Below are positions 18,504 through 28,700 of a stretch of DNA of 64,000 bases, in pieces. Position numbers and translations under genes: made by a program. This DNA is from Rhodothermales bacterium. GTDB taxonomy: Bacteria > Bacteroidota > Rhodothermia > Rhodothermales > JANQRZ01. The notes under the pieces were generated by a model. It saw nothing but the letters and a program-made list of their open reading frames with translations, did not search any database and was not told where the DNA came from. Numbering within the stretch: the first letter of the stretch is position 1; the number at the start of each line of letters is the position of its first letter. Where the stretch lies: assembly GCA_039944855.1 (NCBI GenBank), contig JBDUXZ010000030.1, forward strand, positions 1 through 64,000, read 5' to 3'.

Positions 18504-19658
18504 CTACGTCACCACGACGGCTTTGGGGCGCACTCCCCCCTCTAGCACCCACACGTACGCCTCCCGCATTTTCGCGGCGACGTGAGCCCACGAGAGTTCC
18601 TCTTCAACGTAGGCACGGCCGCGCTGGCCCATCGCGAGCCGGCGCTCGTCCGCGAGCGATGTCGCCTCCCTCAGCGCCGCCACGAGAGGCTCCACACCGG
18701 TGTCGATCCACCACCCACAACCGCGCTCCTCCAGTATCCCCCACGGCGCCCCTCTTGTTGTGATGGCGGGTATCCCCGCCGCCAACGCCTCGGCCACGAC
18801 GATCCCAAAGTTCTCGCTGAAGGTGGGCAGCACGAACAGGTCGGCACCGTAGTAGAGGTCCCACTTCGCTCGGTCGTCCACCTCCCCCGTCCACCTTATC
18901 CCTTCCAGTCCGAGCGCTCGGATCACGTGCTCAACCTCGGCGCGGTGGCCTCCCTCGTCTGGCCCGGCCAGCACGAGCTCCCACCCCTCCGCCCGCACCT
19001 CGGCCCAGGCACGGACTAGGTTGATCAGCCCTTTCTTAGGGTGGACGCGGGACAGGAACAGCGCCTTGCGCACCATGCCCGTCGGCGCCTCACGGGCACG
19101 GTCGGGGAGTTCGACGCCGTTGGGGATGAGGGCGACCGGCTGACGCAACCCCGCCCGTCGGATGTCTTCGACTTCCTCTTCTGCCGTCGCGTGAAAGAGC
19201 CGGGCCGATTGGAGGTCGCGGCGCTGATACAGGGCCCAAGCCACCCTCTTCTTCCCCGCGTTGAACCGCAGTGCCCACTCTGTCAACATCCCCCGCGTGC
19301 TGACTACGAAGGGTACGCTGGCGCGAGCCGCCGCTCGAGCCGACGCGTGGTTCGTCGGTAGCCACAGCCCGTGGTCGTGGATGAGCCCACTCCCCCCTCC
19401 CACGGTGTCGCGGATGGCGGCACCGAACCGCCCCGCCCCCGGCAGGAAGGCGTGCCAGCCCCCTTCGGGTTCGACAAAACGAACGTTCGCGCTGTCGCTC
19501 GCGGGCATGACGGGTGGGGGCTCCCCGGGCTGCCGTTGCCGCGTGACGATACTGACGCCCACGTCTTGCCGTGCGAGGTCGCTACAGAGGGCCGTCACGC
19601 TACGGCTAGGGCCGCCGTGGTCAGCGCGAAGACTACTAACGGTGTGGATCACCCTCAC
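18504..19658 (-). CDS. Glycosyltransferase family 4
   Basis: A 384-residue GT-B transferase. The N-terminal MRVIHTVSSLRADHGGPSRS Gly loop, the donor-domain strand KALFLSRVHPKKGLINLVRA and the nucleotide-binding E-x7-E block (FSENFGIVVAEALAAGIP) are clear. It overlaps the upstream GT4 gene by 4 bp (ATGA), showing translational coupling. It probably adds one sugar of the repeat unit. Confidence 0.9.
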   Translation of the reverse strand: MRVIHTVSSLRADHGGPSRSVTALCSDLARQDVGVSIVTRQRQPGEPPPVMPASDSANVRFVEPEGGWHAFLPGAGRFGAAIRDTVGGGSGLIHDHGLWLPTNHASARAAARASVPFVVSTRGMLTEWALRFNAGKKRVAWALYQRRDLQSARLFHATAEEEVEDIRRAGLRQPVALIPNGVELPDRAREAPTGMVRKALFLSRVHPKKGLINLVRAWAEVRAEGWELVLAGPDEGGHRAEVEHVIRALGLEGIRWTGEVDDRAKWDLYYGADLFVLPTFSENFGIVVAEALAAGIPAITTRGAPWGILEERGCGWWIDTGVEPLVAALREATSLADERRLAMGQRGRAYVEEELSWAHVAAKMREAYVWVLEGGVRPKAVVVT

Positions 19659-20878
19659 GCAGCTCCCTCCGCCGCGCTGGCGTGCTCTCGCTGTTTATCG
19701 GGGGGAGCGATCCCATAGACCGATCCCCAGGCCTGCGCAAATGCCGGCCTCGTAATGCCACGCCGCGCGAGCGAAACGCCCGCGGCCTCCTTCGCCGCAC
19801 CCAGCGTTGCCACATCCACGTCGAGGTAATACTCAATCCCTTCACGCAGCGCCGCCGCCGTCTTCGCCCGGCACACGAACCCGTCCAAGCCGTGCTCGAC
19901 GAGCTCGGGCAACCCGCCATCGGGGAACACCACACTCGGCACGCCCGCCTGCTTCGCCTCGAGGACCACGTTGCCGAGCGCCTCGTCACACACCGAGGGG
20001 CACGTGTGCACGTCGGCCCCGACGAGGAGCCCCGGCACGTCTTCGAGGTAGCCGACAAAGCGGATGCGGTCGGCGAGCCCAGCGGCCTGCACCTTCCCGG
20101 CGAGGACGAGAGCGAACGGGTTTTGCTTCGAGACGGAGCCTGCGAGCACGAACCGGACATCGTCCCGCTCGCGGCAGAGCGCAAGCGCGGCCTCGACGAG
20201 AATATCCACCCCTTTATGCGGCCGGATCTGCCCGACGTACGCCACGGTCCGCCCGTCGAAGGGGTCGAGCGTAACGGGGTGCTCCGGGACCGGACGTTCG
20301 GGGGGATAGCTGTAGAGCACATGCGCTTTGTAGGGCGGCGCGCCCGTCGCGATCAGGCTCTCGCGGATGTGCTCCGAGATGCAGACGAACCGCTCCACGC
20401 GGGGCACGACGAGCCACCGCCACACGAAGCGGTAGAGCGCGTGGTGCTGCGTCGGGACGTCGCCGAGGCGGTATATCAGGGGCGTCCTCATCAGCAGGAG
20501 CGCCGGGAGCACGCTAAGCACGTAGTGCTGATTCGCCGCGTGGATGTGCGTCGGTTCGTAGCGCCGGGCGATCCGCCCCAGCCCCCACGACGCCTTGACG
20601 AGTCGGGTGAGGTTCTTCACCCACCCGAGCGGTCGGAGCCGCTTCGTAAAGTGGTAGGCATACGCAAGCGACGTCCACCGGAGCCCGAGCCGGTCGAGCG
20701 TAGGCTGGATCTGGACATGTCCCCAGTCCGCATGAGTTACGAAAAGCGCATCTACCCCAACGCTCTTCGCAGCGTAGAGGGCCTCGATATTGCCACGTTC
20801 CTGCCCGTTTAGCGCTGCATTGCCGAGCAGGACGAGGACGCGCGGCGCGCGCTCCCGTTGGGACTCGGGGTCACTCAT
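19655..20878 (-). CDS. Glycosyltransferase family 4
   Basis: About 407 residues from the ATG at 20878; an upstream in-frame GTG at 20896 is less likely. GT-B features include VLVLLGNAALNGQERGNIEAL, VAYVGQIRPHKGVDILVEAA, FVLAGSVSKQNPF and the donor-site DEALGNVVLEAKQAGVPSVV. It overlaps the next gene (GT4 at 18504) by 4 bp. The predicted role is sugar transfer during repeat-unit assembly; its specificity is unknown. Confidence 0.9.
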   Translation of the reverse strand: MSDPESQRERAPRVLVLLGNAALNGQERGNIEALYAAKSVGVDALFVTHADWGHVQIQPTLDRLGLRWTSLAYAYHFTKRLRPLGWVKNLTRLVKASWGLGRIARRYEPTHIHAANQHYVLSVLPALLLMRTPLIYRLGDVPTQHHALYRFVWRWLVVPRVERFVCISEHIRESLIATGAPPYKAHVLYSYPPERPVPEHPVTLDPFDGRTVAYVGQIRPHKGVDILVEAALALCRERDDVRFVLAGSVSKQNPFALVLAGKVQAAGLADRIRFVGYLEDVPGLLVGADVHTCPSVCDEALGNVVLEAKQAGVPSVVFPDGGLPELVEHGLDGFVCRAKTAAALREGIEYYLDVDVATLGAAKEAAGVSLARRGITRPAFAQAWGSVYGIAPPDKQREHASAAEGAA

Positions 20879-20905
20879 ACGGTTGGGAGGAGCCACGTGC
20901 TGAAA

Positions 20906-22402
20906 TCACGTTCCGTGTGCGAGAGATGGACGGGCCAAGCGAGCGGGCGCGCTTCCTCCCTCCAGCCACGTCCGGAGCCGCGGTTCGAGGAAGTACAGTA
21001 GCAAAGCCAGCACCATAAACTTCATCGTCACCCCGCCCAACATCTTGATCCCCGCCATCTCAAACTGGTACGCCTCGATAAGAAGCGCCGTCGCGAAGGC
21101 ATAGCCGAAGATGGCACTCTGTGCACGCGATATGAAGAAGGCATACAACCACCCCCAGAAGAACCCCATCATAAAGATGGGTACGAACATACCCGGCACA
21201 CCGAAATCGATGTAGCTCTCGCCCATGTACCCGATACTGATGGAGGTGCCCTCATCGCCACTCGCCAGAAATAACCCGGTATACCGCATAGTGAACTCGG
21301 AGTCCGACTTCAACACCGGCTTGTCCGGGAAGAAGACGCGGGGTTGGAGCACGTGGAGGATCGATTCCATCCAGACGTTGCCGCCCTCATGCGGGCGGTA
21401 CTCCGGCACGAAGTCCATCGTCAGCGCGAAGAAGTCCACGTAGGCGATCCGGATGAACAGCGGCTCCATCCCCTCCTGTACGTCCTCCCACGACAGCGAC
21501 CCGATCAACTCCCCGAGACGGCCCAGTTGCTCCGACCGTGACACGACGGTGGTCTGTGTCTGCTCACCTTGGGTTAGGAAGTTGCGATACTCATTCTTGA
21601 CGCTCGTCCACGCCGCGCCGAAAACTAAGAGCGCCGCTAGCACTACCGTCCCCATTACGATCACCCCCGGCCTGAGCTGATATCGAACCGTGACGATGAC
21701 GAGCAAGGTGACGAAGAGGACCGTTTTAAACCCGGAGAAGAACCCAATGCCGCCGATGAACTCGATGGCGATCGCAGCGAGGAAGTAGAGATACCGCTCG
21801 TTGCGCTGAATGACGAGGTAGCCCAGCAAGAAAAAGAAGACCCACTTCACCGCCACTGCCGAGAGGAGTATCTGGGTCACCGAACCAAATATCCAAGCGT
21901 ACTGCGCCACGACGGCCGTTGCCGCCGCTCCGATGAGGTAGAGCAAAAACGCTCGGTCTACGGAGAACGTGCGCGTTTCTTCTGCGGCCTGAGCGTGTCC
22001 CGTGGGGGCCAGCTTCCGCATCCCGAGGCGCATCCCGAAGGCAAGCACGGCAAGCCCGATGAGCCCGAGCCAGACCGCTCGCTCGATAGACGGCGAGCTA
22101 CCGCCTAGCCACCACCCTATATCACTTATCGGCACGCCAAGCACGTTGGCGTGGAAGACCTTCGCCGAAACCTGAAGCCACTGGAAGCTCACCGCAAAGA
22201 GGAGCACGGGCGTCTCGCCCTTCCTCCACAGCAGCGCCATGTAGAGCGGCAGAGAAAGAACGCTCGCTGCCGTCAGCCACGGGTTCGCCGTCGTGAGGCT
22301 GAAGACAGCCCCAGCGAAGAACACGCCGATCATCCCGCCCGTAACCTTGACGTACGGGCTCCCCTCCAGCGTCGAGGCTCCAGCGTGAGCGAGTGCGTGC
22401 AT
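20906..22402 (-). CDS. O-antigen polymerase-like (Wzy-like) membrane protein
   Basis: A 498-residue, very hydrophobic protein with roughly ten or more membrane segments (for example VTGGMIGVFFAGAVFSLTTA near the N-terminus). A large loop in the second half (about residues 255-350) carries VFFPDKPVLKSDSEFTMRYT, a region commonly seen in O-antigen polymerase/ligase-like proteins. Wzy-type polymerases are recognised mainly by topology, so the call rests on topology, the loop and context among glycosyltransferases. It would join repeat units on undecaprenyl diphosphate in the periplasm. Confidence 0.7.
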   Translation of the reverse strand: MHALAHAGASTLEGSPYVKVTGGMIGVFFAGAVFSLTTANPWLTAASVLSLPLYMALLWRKGETPVLLFAVSFQWLQVSAKVFHANVLGVPISDIGWWLGGSSPSIERAVWLGLIGLAVLAFGMRLGMRKLAPTGHAQAAEETRTFSVDRAFLLYLIGAAATAVVAQYAWIFGSVTQILLSAVAVKWVFFFLLGYLVIQRNERYLYFLAAIAIEFIGGIGFFSGFKTVLFVTLLVIVTVRYQLRPGVIVMGTVVLAALLVFGAAWTSVKNEYRNFLTQGEQTQTTVVSRSEQLGRLGELIGSLSWEDVQEGMEPLFIRIAYVDFFALTMDFVPEYRPHEGGNVWMESILHVLQPRVFFPDKPVLKSDSEFTMRYTGLFLASGDEGTSISIGYMGESYIDFGVPGMFVPIFMMGFFWGWLYAFFISRAQSAIFGYAFATALLIEAYQFEMAGIKMLGGVTMKFMVLALLLYFLEPRLRTWLEGGSAPARLARPSLAHGT

Positions 22403-22514
22403 AGATTTTTGCTGGGGCTAGTCCTCAGCGCTGCGAAATTGAGCTACTACAGACGATAGGTTCCACGAGGACGCGCGACACGCCTCCTTAATATAGGACG
22501 AGCGATCAGCCTTC

Positions 22515-23687
22515 TCAGAGCGGCCGTACGGCCCTTACGGCTCCCAGAGTGCCCGAGACCGCCGTTTCCAAAGAGTACGTCTCCATCCTGGCCTTTAATG
22601 CACGCGCAGCCGCGGGATCCCGTGCCAGGTGCAAAGCGCGTTCCATTGCCACGGCGAGGGCATCCACGTCGCCCATCGGGTACGTTCCTCCCGTCGCGCC
22701 GGGTTCCACGAGGTCAGGCGCGCACCCGACGCCGCTGGAGACGACGGCGGGGAGCCCACACGCGAGCGCCTCGTTCACGACGAGGCCCCAGGTCTCGGTC
22801 TCGGAGGGGAGCACGAGGACGTCGGCGAGGGCGTAGGCCTCGGGCATCTCGCTCTGATTGAAGAACCCGAGCAGCCGGACCGGGGCGCCCGTCCGCTCGA
22901 TCTCCGCCTCGATCTCAGCGCGCATCGGCCCCTCCCCCACCATCGCGCCCTCGACATCGGGGACCCGGCGGGCGAGAGCCGCCACCCCGCGCACGAAGTC
23001 GAGCGGGCGCTTCACGGGGATAAACTTCCCTGCGAAGAGCAGCACCGAGGCTTCGGGCGTGACGCCGCGTTCTTCGCGGCGCGCCGCCCGGCCGGCCCGA
23101 CGCCGCGCCGCCGAAGCCGACGCCGCGAAGAACGCGTTGTCGACGAAGTGCGGCACGAAGTGCATGCGCTCCGGCCGCGCGCCATAGTGGAGGTAGTACT
23201 CCCTCGCGCGCTGCCCGACAACGAGGTAGCCGTCGAAGCGGGGGATGAAGGCGCGGTAGACGGCTTCCTTGGCGAGGCGCTTGGCGAGGCTGCGCGGGGT
23301 GTGAAGCTGGGAGTCGCCGCGCACCAGAATCGGCGTGCCCGTCCGCCAGCATGCGCGGATGGCCTGCCAGAAGCTCCGGTTGTACCACCCGTTGACGAGG
23401 AACGCGTCGAACCGCTCGCGCGCGATGAGGTCCGCGATGTCCGGCGTGTGGCAACCGAACGGGGTGCTCACATCCGGTTGAGCGGCCCTATTCCGGAGGA
23501 ACGTGTGCGGGTAGCCGTCGAGGAGGGGCACGTCCCACTCGAAGGGAACGCCGAACCCGGCGTCGGCCTGCCCCTCCGCCGTCTGCTGATGTGCGAAGTA
23601 GACGGCGAGGTCCAGCTCCGCAGCCAGCGCCCGGTAGAGCGGGGCGTGGTACTGGATCGGGTGCGTAGCGAGAACGCCGAGGCGCAT
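22515..23687 (-). CDS. Glycosyltransferase family 4
   Basis: A 390-residue protein from the ATG at 23687 (MRLGVLATHPIQYHAPLYRAL); the reading frame extends further upstream only as a shadow inside the previous gene. Donor-half features are SVLLFAGKFIPVKRPLDFVR, AMVGEGPMRAEIE and PSETETWGLVVNEALACGLP (E-x7-E). An Ala/Arg-rich insertion near residues 205-220 is low complexity. The start overlaps the upstream stop by 1 bp (TGATG). Confidence 0.9.
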   Translation of the reverse strand: MRLGVLATHPIQYHAPLYRALAAELDLAVYFAHQQTAEGQADAGFGVPFEWDVPLLDGYPHTFLRNRAAQPDVSTPFGCHTPDIADLIARERFDAFLVNGWYNRSFWQAIRACWRTGTPILVRGDSQLHTPRSLAKRLAKEAVYRAFIPRFDGYLVVGQRAREYYLHYGARPERMHFVPHFVDNAFFAASASAARRRAGRAARREERGVTPEASVLLFAGKFIPVKRPLDFVRGVAALARRVPDVEGAMVGEGPMRAEIEAEIERTGAPVRLLGFFNQSEMPEAYALADVLVLPSETETWGLVVNEALACGLPAVVSSGVGCAPDLVEPGATGGTYPMGDVDALAVAMERALHLARDPAAARALKARMETYSLETAVSGTLGAVRAVRPL

Positions 23688-24997
23688 CACGTCGGCTCCC
23701 CTGCCCTGCCGTTCACCACTTCGTCGAAAAAGGCCGTCTGTCGGCGGGTCATCGCTCGAGCGGTGTAGGGCTCGAAGGCGGCCCAGTTCGTGTCGGGCGG
23801 ATCCGGGAGCCGGCCCAGCAGGGACGCCCACGCCGTCTTCACCCGCTCGCCGAGGTCGGCGCCCTGCTCAGCGCGGAACGTCACCGTCTCCCCTGCCCCC
23901 GTCTCCCGCAGCACGTCGACGACGCTGCTCCGCTCGTTGAAGACGGCGAGGAGCGGGCGGCGGGCGAGGATGTAAGGGTAGAGCTTGGACGCCGTATAGG
24001 CGGGATCCGCCGAGCCCGGGAGGACCAGCATGTCGGCCTGGCGCAGGAGGTGGAGCGCGGTGAAGTAGGGCACGCGGGCGGGGTACTCGGCGACGAACGC
24101 GCCGACGCCGCGCGCTTCGGCCAGCGGCTGGAACGTCTTCGCCCCGTGGCCTTCGGCGGCGTAGTCCGTCCCGATGAAGTGCATCCGCACGCGCTCGAAG
24201 AGGTCCGGACGCTCGCGCCGTCCGGCAGCGAGGGCGTCGAAGAGCGCGGCGCCCGCCCGCGCCATGTCGTGGCCGCCGCGACCGACATAGACGACGTTCG
24301 TGTACGCGTCGTCCGGGCGGAAAAACGGGTTGTCGAGGTCGAGGCGGTCGAGCACGTCGAAGTCCGCCTCGGCCCCGCCGAAGGGGATCACGCGGCACAT
24401 GTCGGGGCGAATGTTGGGGTAGCGCCCCTGCAGCGTGTCGCAGTACCCCTGCGAGACGGAGACGATCCCGTCTACGCCGTGCATCGTGACCGGTTCGAGC
24501 AGGCTGTCGAGGAGGTACGAGAGCCAGAACTTGGGGGGGCGCTCGTCCGGCGGCACGCTGAGGTAGTGGTCGCTCCGCCACGGGTCCTGCATGTCGATCA
24601 CGTAGGGCACGCCGAAGCGGGCCTTCCAGTAGCGGCCGAGGACGAGGACCTGAAACGCCGTCGTGGAGAAGTAGACGAGGTCGATGTCGCCGCGCGCGAG
24701 GAGGGCGTTGCCGGCGCGGCGGTAGGCCCAGAGCGAGCGGAGGGCGACGCTGCCGAGTCCGAGCCGCCGAGTCCAGTGGTAGTCGAGGGCGGGGAGGCGG
24801 CGCACGTCGGCCGCCTCGGCGATCGTTTCGAGGAGGTGCTCGTCGCGGTATCCCTCGACGTATTCGGGGTCCACGGCGAGCGTCACGGCCTCCCAGCCTG
24901 CCTCGGCGAAATAGGGCAGGCTCTGCCGCACGCGGTGCATGTCGGCCGCGTTCACAGGCGGGAAATGGGGGGATATGATGAGGACGCGCCGCATCAA
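23687..24997 (-). CDS. Glycosyltransferase, GT-B/GT4-like
   Basis: A 436-residue protein with a GT4-like N-terminus (RVLIISPHFPPVNAADMHRV), VPYVIDMQDPWRSD, GIVSVSQGYCDTL, TNVVYVGRGGHDM and a donor half (ADMLVLPGSADPAYTASKLYPYILARRPLLAV). The last block lacks the textbook E-x7-E but has the equivalent K-x-Y-x-Y-x-L-A helix seen in several polysaccharide GT4 enzymes. It overlaps both neighbours by 1-4 bp. Confidence 0.83.
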   Translation of the reverse strand: MMRRVLIISPHFPPVNAADMHRVRQSLPYFAEAGWEAVTLAVDPEYVEGYRDEHLLETIAEAADVRRLPALDYHWTRRLGLGSVALRSLWAYRRAGNALLARGDIDLVYFSTTAFQVLVLGRYWKARFGVPYVIDMQDPWRSDHYLSVPPDERPPKFWLSYLLDSLLEPVTMHGVDGIVSVSQGYCDTLQGRYPNIRPDMCRVIPFGGAEADFDVLDRLDLDNPFFRPDDAYTNVVYVGRGGHDMARAGAALFDALAAGRRERPDLFERVRMHFIGTDYAAEGHGAKTFQPLAEARGVGAFVAEYPARVPYFTALHLLRQADMLVLPGSADPAYTASKLYPYILARRPLLAVFNERSSVVDVLRETGAGETVTFRAEQGADLGERVKTAWASLLGRLPDPPDTNWAAFEPYTARAMTRRQTAFFDEVVNGRAGEPT

Positions 24998-26289
24998 GTA
25001 TCGTAACCGTCTACCACCTGCTCGTGTCCCGTAGTGCAGCCACTCACGATCCGATCGAACACGGCCGAGTAATCACGCTGCCACGTTACCTCCGCCGCGG
25101 CCGCACGCGCGTTGCTTTGGAACGCCTCGCACCGTGCGCGGTCATGTGCGAGCATGTCGATGCAGCGTGCCAAACCACCCGGATCTGACGGCGGGTAGAG
25201 AAGCCCGACGTCGTACTCGTCAAGCGTCTCGGCGAGTCCGGGGAGATCAGGCGCTAACACGGCCAGCCCAGCGTGCATGTACTCAAACACCTTATTCGAG
25301 GAGGTTAACAACTGATTCTCATCGGCACCTTGCTCTGCGCTGACCCCAACATCGTATGCCCGGATGGAAGCTACGATCTCTTCCGGGTGCGCCGGCGGTT
25401 TGAAGTAGACGCGTGCGCCGACACCCGCTTCTGCCGCGACTTCTTGAATCAGCGCCCGCTGCTCGTCACTCACTCTGCCTTGGAGGTACAGTTCTGCGTC
25501 GGACTCACAACGGCGGAGGGCGTCAAGGATGACGTCCACGCCGCGACCGCGGTAGTTGATCTGAAAACCGTGCCACACGAGGCGCAAAGGGCGACGCTCG
25601 CGACGCCCTTTGGAATCTCCCTCCGTCTCCGAGACCGCGTTCGCGGGCGGCGCCTCCGACGGAGCGTTCCGTACCCGGAGCGCGGGTGAGGAGAGGCCGT
25701 GAACCTCATCCAGACGCCCGGCCATCACATCCGTAGTCCCGATCACGACGTCGGCCTCCCCAATACAGCGGCGCTCGGCCTCGCGGACCCACGCCATCGC
25801 CCACGCCGAGCGGGCCTGACCGGTGAAGAACTCCTGCGAGTCGTAAACAAGGACTGCGCCGTGCGCTCGCTTAAGCTCGGCCGCGAGGGGAAGTGTATCG
25901 ACGAGGTTGGAGACGATCACGTCGTAGCGCTCGCCCGACGTGTCGAGCCCGATGAGCCCCTTGTTGAGCGCGTGGGGAAAGCTCCACCCAAAGGCCCACC
26001 CTCGCTTCCACAGGCGTTGCGCGGCGAGGTGCCGCAGCGACGCCCAGGCCCACTGTGCCCAGGCTTGCGAGTCACGCTTGCTGATGTTGTACTCCTTGAA
26101 CCGCCATGCGCGCGACGCCTTGAACGACTCGTAGAGGGCCAGATCAGCGATCCCGAACACCGGGTTGAACACCGTCACTTCCGCACCGCGCCCGGTGAAG
26201 TAGTCACCGGCCTTCAGCAGACGGGGGTTGTAACAGACCTCACTGGGCGAGAGGAGGAGCACGCGGAGCGGCATTGGGGGCGGGTTCAT
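24994..26289 (-). CDS. Glycosyltransferase family 4-like
   Basis: A 431-residue protein. The N-terminus LRVLLLSPSEVCYNPRLLKAGDYF is GT4-like, followed by VLVYDSQEFFTGQ, DVVIGTTDVMAGRL and LRLVWHGFQINYRGRGVDVILDA. The donor half has VGVSAEQGADENQLLTSSNKVFEYMHAGLAVLAP. It overlaps the downstream gene by 4 bp and follows wecB by about 24 bp. It probably transfers a sugar made by that pathway, although the exact donor is not shown by sequence. Confidence 0.82.
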   Translation of the reverse strand: MNPPPMPLRVLLLSPSEVCYNPRLLKAGDYFTGRGAEVTVFNPVFGIADLALYESFKASRAWRFKEYNISKRDSQAWAQWAWASLRHLAAQRLWKRGWAFGWSFPHALNKGLIGLDTSGERYDVIVSNLVDTLPLAAELKRAHGAVLVYDSQEFFTGQARSAWAMAWVREAERRCIGEADVVIGTTDVMAGRLDEVHGLSSPALRVRNAPSEAPPANAVSETEGDSKGRRERRPLRLVWHGFQINYRGRGVDVILDALRRCESDAELYLQGRVSDEQRALIQEVAAEAGVGARVYFKPPAHPEEIVASIRAYDVGVSAEQGADENQLLTSSNKVFEYMHAGLAVLAPDLPGLAETLDEYDVGLLYPPSDPGGLARCIDMLAHDRARCEAFQSNARAAAAEVTWQRDYSAVFDRIVSGCTTGHEQVVDGYDT

Positions 26290-26313
26290 GAATGGCGGCG
26301 TGATGTGACGGGG

Positions 26314-27489
26314 TCAGCTCCCTTCTGCCGCGGCCACGACATGCCCGCTCTCGGACCGCATGGCGCGCCACTCGGTCGCTCTGAGGGCCTGTACGATGCG
26401 CTCGGCGGCGTGCCCATCGCCATAGGGGTTCGCACGTTGCGCCATTTCGTTGTAGGCCGCTGCGTCGTCGAGGAGATGTTCGGCTTCCCGCACGATCACC
26501 GTCTCGTCCGTCCCGACGAGGCGGGCAGTTCCCGCCTCCAAAGCCTCTGGACGCTCCGTTGTGTCACGCATGACAAGGACGGGCTTGCCGAGCGAAGGCG
26601 CCTCCTCCTGAATGCCGCCAGAATCTGAGAGCACGAGGTCTGCTTGGGTCAGAAGGTATACAAAGCGAAGGTAGTCCTGCGGCTCGACGAGATGGACGTT
26701 CGGTGCGTCGCTCAGCAGGGATTCTACGGGGCCGCGGACGCGGGGGTTGAGGTGGACGGGAAACACGATCTGCACGTCGCGCCGCCGGCTCAAGCGGAGG
26801 AGCGCACGGCAGATCCCGCGAAGTCCATCGCCGAAGTTCTCCCGGCGGTGGCTCGTTACCAGTAGCGTCCGTAGCGATGGATCGAGGAACGGGAAAGCTC
26901 CGGCGACCTCGGCCCGGAGGCCCGTGTCGCGCGCGAGATGGTCCTTCACCATCATGAGGGCGTCGATCACCGTGTTCCCTGTCACGAAGATCCGCTCTTC
27001 CGGAACGCCCTCCCGCAGGAGGTTGCCGCGGGACCACGTCGTTGGCGGGAAGTGGAGGTCCGCGACGACGCTCACGAAACGGCGGTTCGCTTCCTCCGGC
27101 CACGGCGAACGAAGGTCGTGCGTGCGGAGGCCGGCTTCGATGTGGCCGACGGGGATGTTCTCGTAAAACGCCGCTAGTCCCGTTGCCATCGTCGTGGTAG
27201 TATCGCCCTGAACCAAGACAAGGTCGGGCTTTTCCGCCTCCAAAATACGCTTCATGCTTATCAGAACACCCGCTGTGAGAGAGGTCAGGGTCTGACCCGG
27301 AGTCATGAGGTCGAGATCGTGCCGAGGCACGATCTCGAAGAGTTCGAGCACTTGGTCGAGCATCTCACGGTGTTGGGCAGTCACACATGGAACCACCTCA
27401 TATTCCGATCGAGCAAGCGCAGCGATGACAGGAGCCATCTTAATCGCTTCGGGCCGGGTGCCAAACACGACGAGAACTTTCCTTTTCAT
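26314..27489 (-). CDS. wecB: UDP-N-acetylglucosamine 2-epimerase (non-hydrolysing)
   Basis: A 391-residue protein matching WecB along its length: [81 protein letters not shown] and [30 protein letters not shown], which holds the allosteric and UDP-binding residues. It interconverts UDP-GlcNAc and UDP-ManNAc in the cytoplasm and would supply ManNAc-type donors for the glycan. No wecC-like dehydrogenase is in the window, so ManNAc rather than ManNAcA may be used, unless that gene is elsewhere. Confidence 0.96.
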   Translation of the reverse strand: MKRKVLVVFGTRPEAIKMAPVIAALARSEYEVVPCVTAQHREMLDQVLELFEIVPRHDLDLMTPGQTLTSLTAGVLISMKRILEAEKPDLVLVQGDTTTTMATGLAAFYENIPVGHIEAGLRTHDLRSPWPEEANRRFVSVVADLHFPPTTWSRGNLLREGVPEERIFVTGNTVIDALMMVKDHLARDTGLRAEVAGAFPFLDPSLRTLLVTSHRRENFGDGLRGICRALLRLSRRRDVQIVFPVHLNPRVRGPVESLLSDAPNVHLVEPQDYLRFVYLLTQADLVLSDSGGIQEEAPSLGKPVLVMRDTTERPEALEAGTARLVGTDETVIVREAEHLLDDAAAYNEMAQRANPYGDGHAAERIVQALRATEWRAMRSESGHVVAAAEGS

Positions 27490-27588
27490 AGCTTGAGGGC
27501 GAGTTACGCATGAGACTCTGCGGGGCCGATCTACCCACGTTCGGGTTCGCCAGTGGAGTGATTCGGACTCCTTGCGCGGACAGCGAGG

Positions 27589-28665
27589 TCAGGGAGAGGA
27601 TTGAGAGGCGATATGGCGGCGATACAGGCTCTCGTAGGCGTCGACGATGGCGCGGTCACTGAACATACGCTCGCAGCGGTCACGGCTGGCACGGCGGTCG
27701 AGATCGGGCACGCGACCGACGGCCTCGGCCATCTCCCCCGCCGTGTCGCAGACGAAGCCCGTCACGCCGTGCTCAACGACCTCAGGCACGGACCCGCGCC
27801 GGAACCCGACGACGGGCGTCCCGCACGCGAGCGCCTCGGCCATTACGATGCCGAACGGCTCCTCCCACTCGATCGGCATAAGAAACGCAACAGCACGGCC
27901 CATCATCTCATTTTTCTGCACGTCGTCTACGGGTCCGACGTAGCGGACCTGCTCGCCGTCGAGATGGGGCGCGACCTGCTCATCGAAGTAGCGGCGGTGC
28001 TCGTCGGTCTCGGGCACGTTCCCCGCGATCACGAGCGGGCGGCCCGTCGCACGCGCCACCGCAATCGCCGTGTGCGTGCCCTTGATCTGCTCGATCCGCC
28101 CGAGGAAAACGAGCGGGGCGTCGGGTCCGACCTCCGGCTGGAAATCGTAGTCGGCGAGGCGGACGCCGTTGTAGACCGTGTCCCACTTCCCGATGTGGCT
28201 CACGTCGCGGCGGCAGTTCGTGCTGCATGCCGTGAACGAGAGGGAGTCGCCGGCGAGGCGCACGGCGCGCTCGATATTCTGCGGCGTGATCTCGCGCTGG
28301 TAGCTCTGGATCTTGGGGATGGAGGACGGGAAGAGCGGGAGCATTCCGGCGAGCCGCCCGAAGCTGTGGACGAGGTCGAAGTCCCCCTTCCGCCGGGCGA
28401 GGCCGGTCATCACCTGGAGCAGCTCCCGCGTGCGAACGACGCGGCCGTGGTGCGGCTCAACCCCGTACGGGACGAGCTCGGCGGGCACGTCCGATTCGGG
28501 GTGCGCCCAGAGCGTCACCTCGTGCCCGCGTGCGGCGAGGCCTTCGACAAGGAAGTCGAGGACGCGCTCGATCCCACCGTAGAGCTTCGGCGGGACGGGG
28601 ATGTACGGGTCCGCCACGAGGGCGATGCGGAGGGGGCGGTCCGGCGATGCGGAGGGGGAAGGCAC
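27589..28665 (-). CDS. Glycosyltransferase family 4
   Basis: About 358 residues from a GTG at 28665; there is no ATG before the conserved N-terminus LRIALVADPYIPVPPKLYGGIERV. The open frame upstream is a shadow of the previous gene. GT-B motifs are APLVFLGRIEQIKGTHTAIAV, PLVIAGNVPETDE and EPFGIVMAEALACGTPVVGF (E-x7-E), then GSVPEVVEHGVTGFV. It resembles the GT4 enzymes that begin by binding a UDP-sugar through a GGIERV loop. Its specificity is unknown. Confidence 0.88.
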   Translation of the reverse strand: MPSPSASPDRPLRIALVADPYIPVPPKLYGGIERVLDFLVEGLAARGHEVTLWAHPESDVPAELVPYGVEPHHGRVVRTRELLQVMTGLARRKGDFDLVHSFGRLAGMLPLFPSSIPKIQSYQREITPQNIERAVRLAGDSLSFTACSTNCRRDVSHIGKWDTVYNGVRLADYDFQPEVGPDAPLVFLGRIEQIKGTHTAIAVARATGRPLVIAGNVPETDEHRRYFDEQVAPHLDGEQVRYVGPVDDVQKNEMMGRAVAFLMPIEWEEPFGIVMAEALACGTPVVGFRRGSVPEVVEHGVTGFVCDTAGEMAEAVGRVPDLDRRASRDRCERMFSDRAIVDAYESLYRRHIASQSSP

Positions 28666-28700
28666 GAGCAGGTGGGGGTAGTCGAAATAGAGAACGGTCG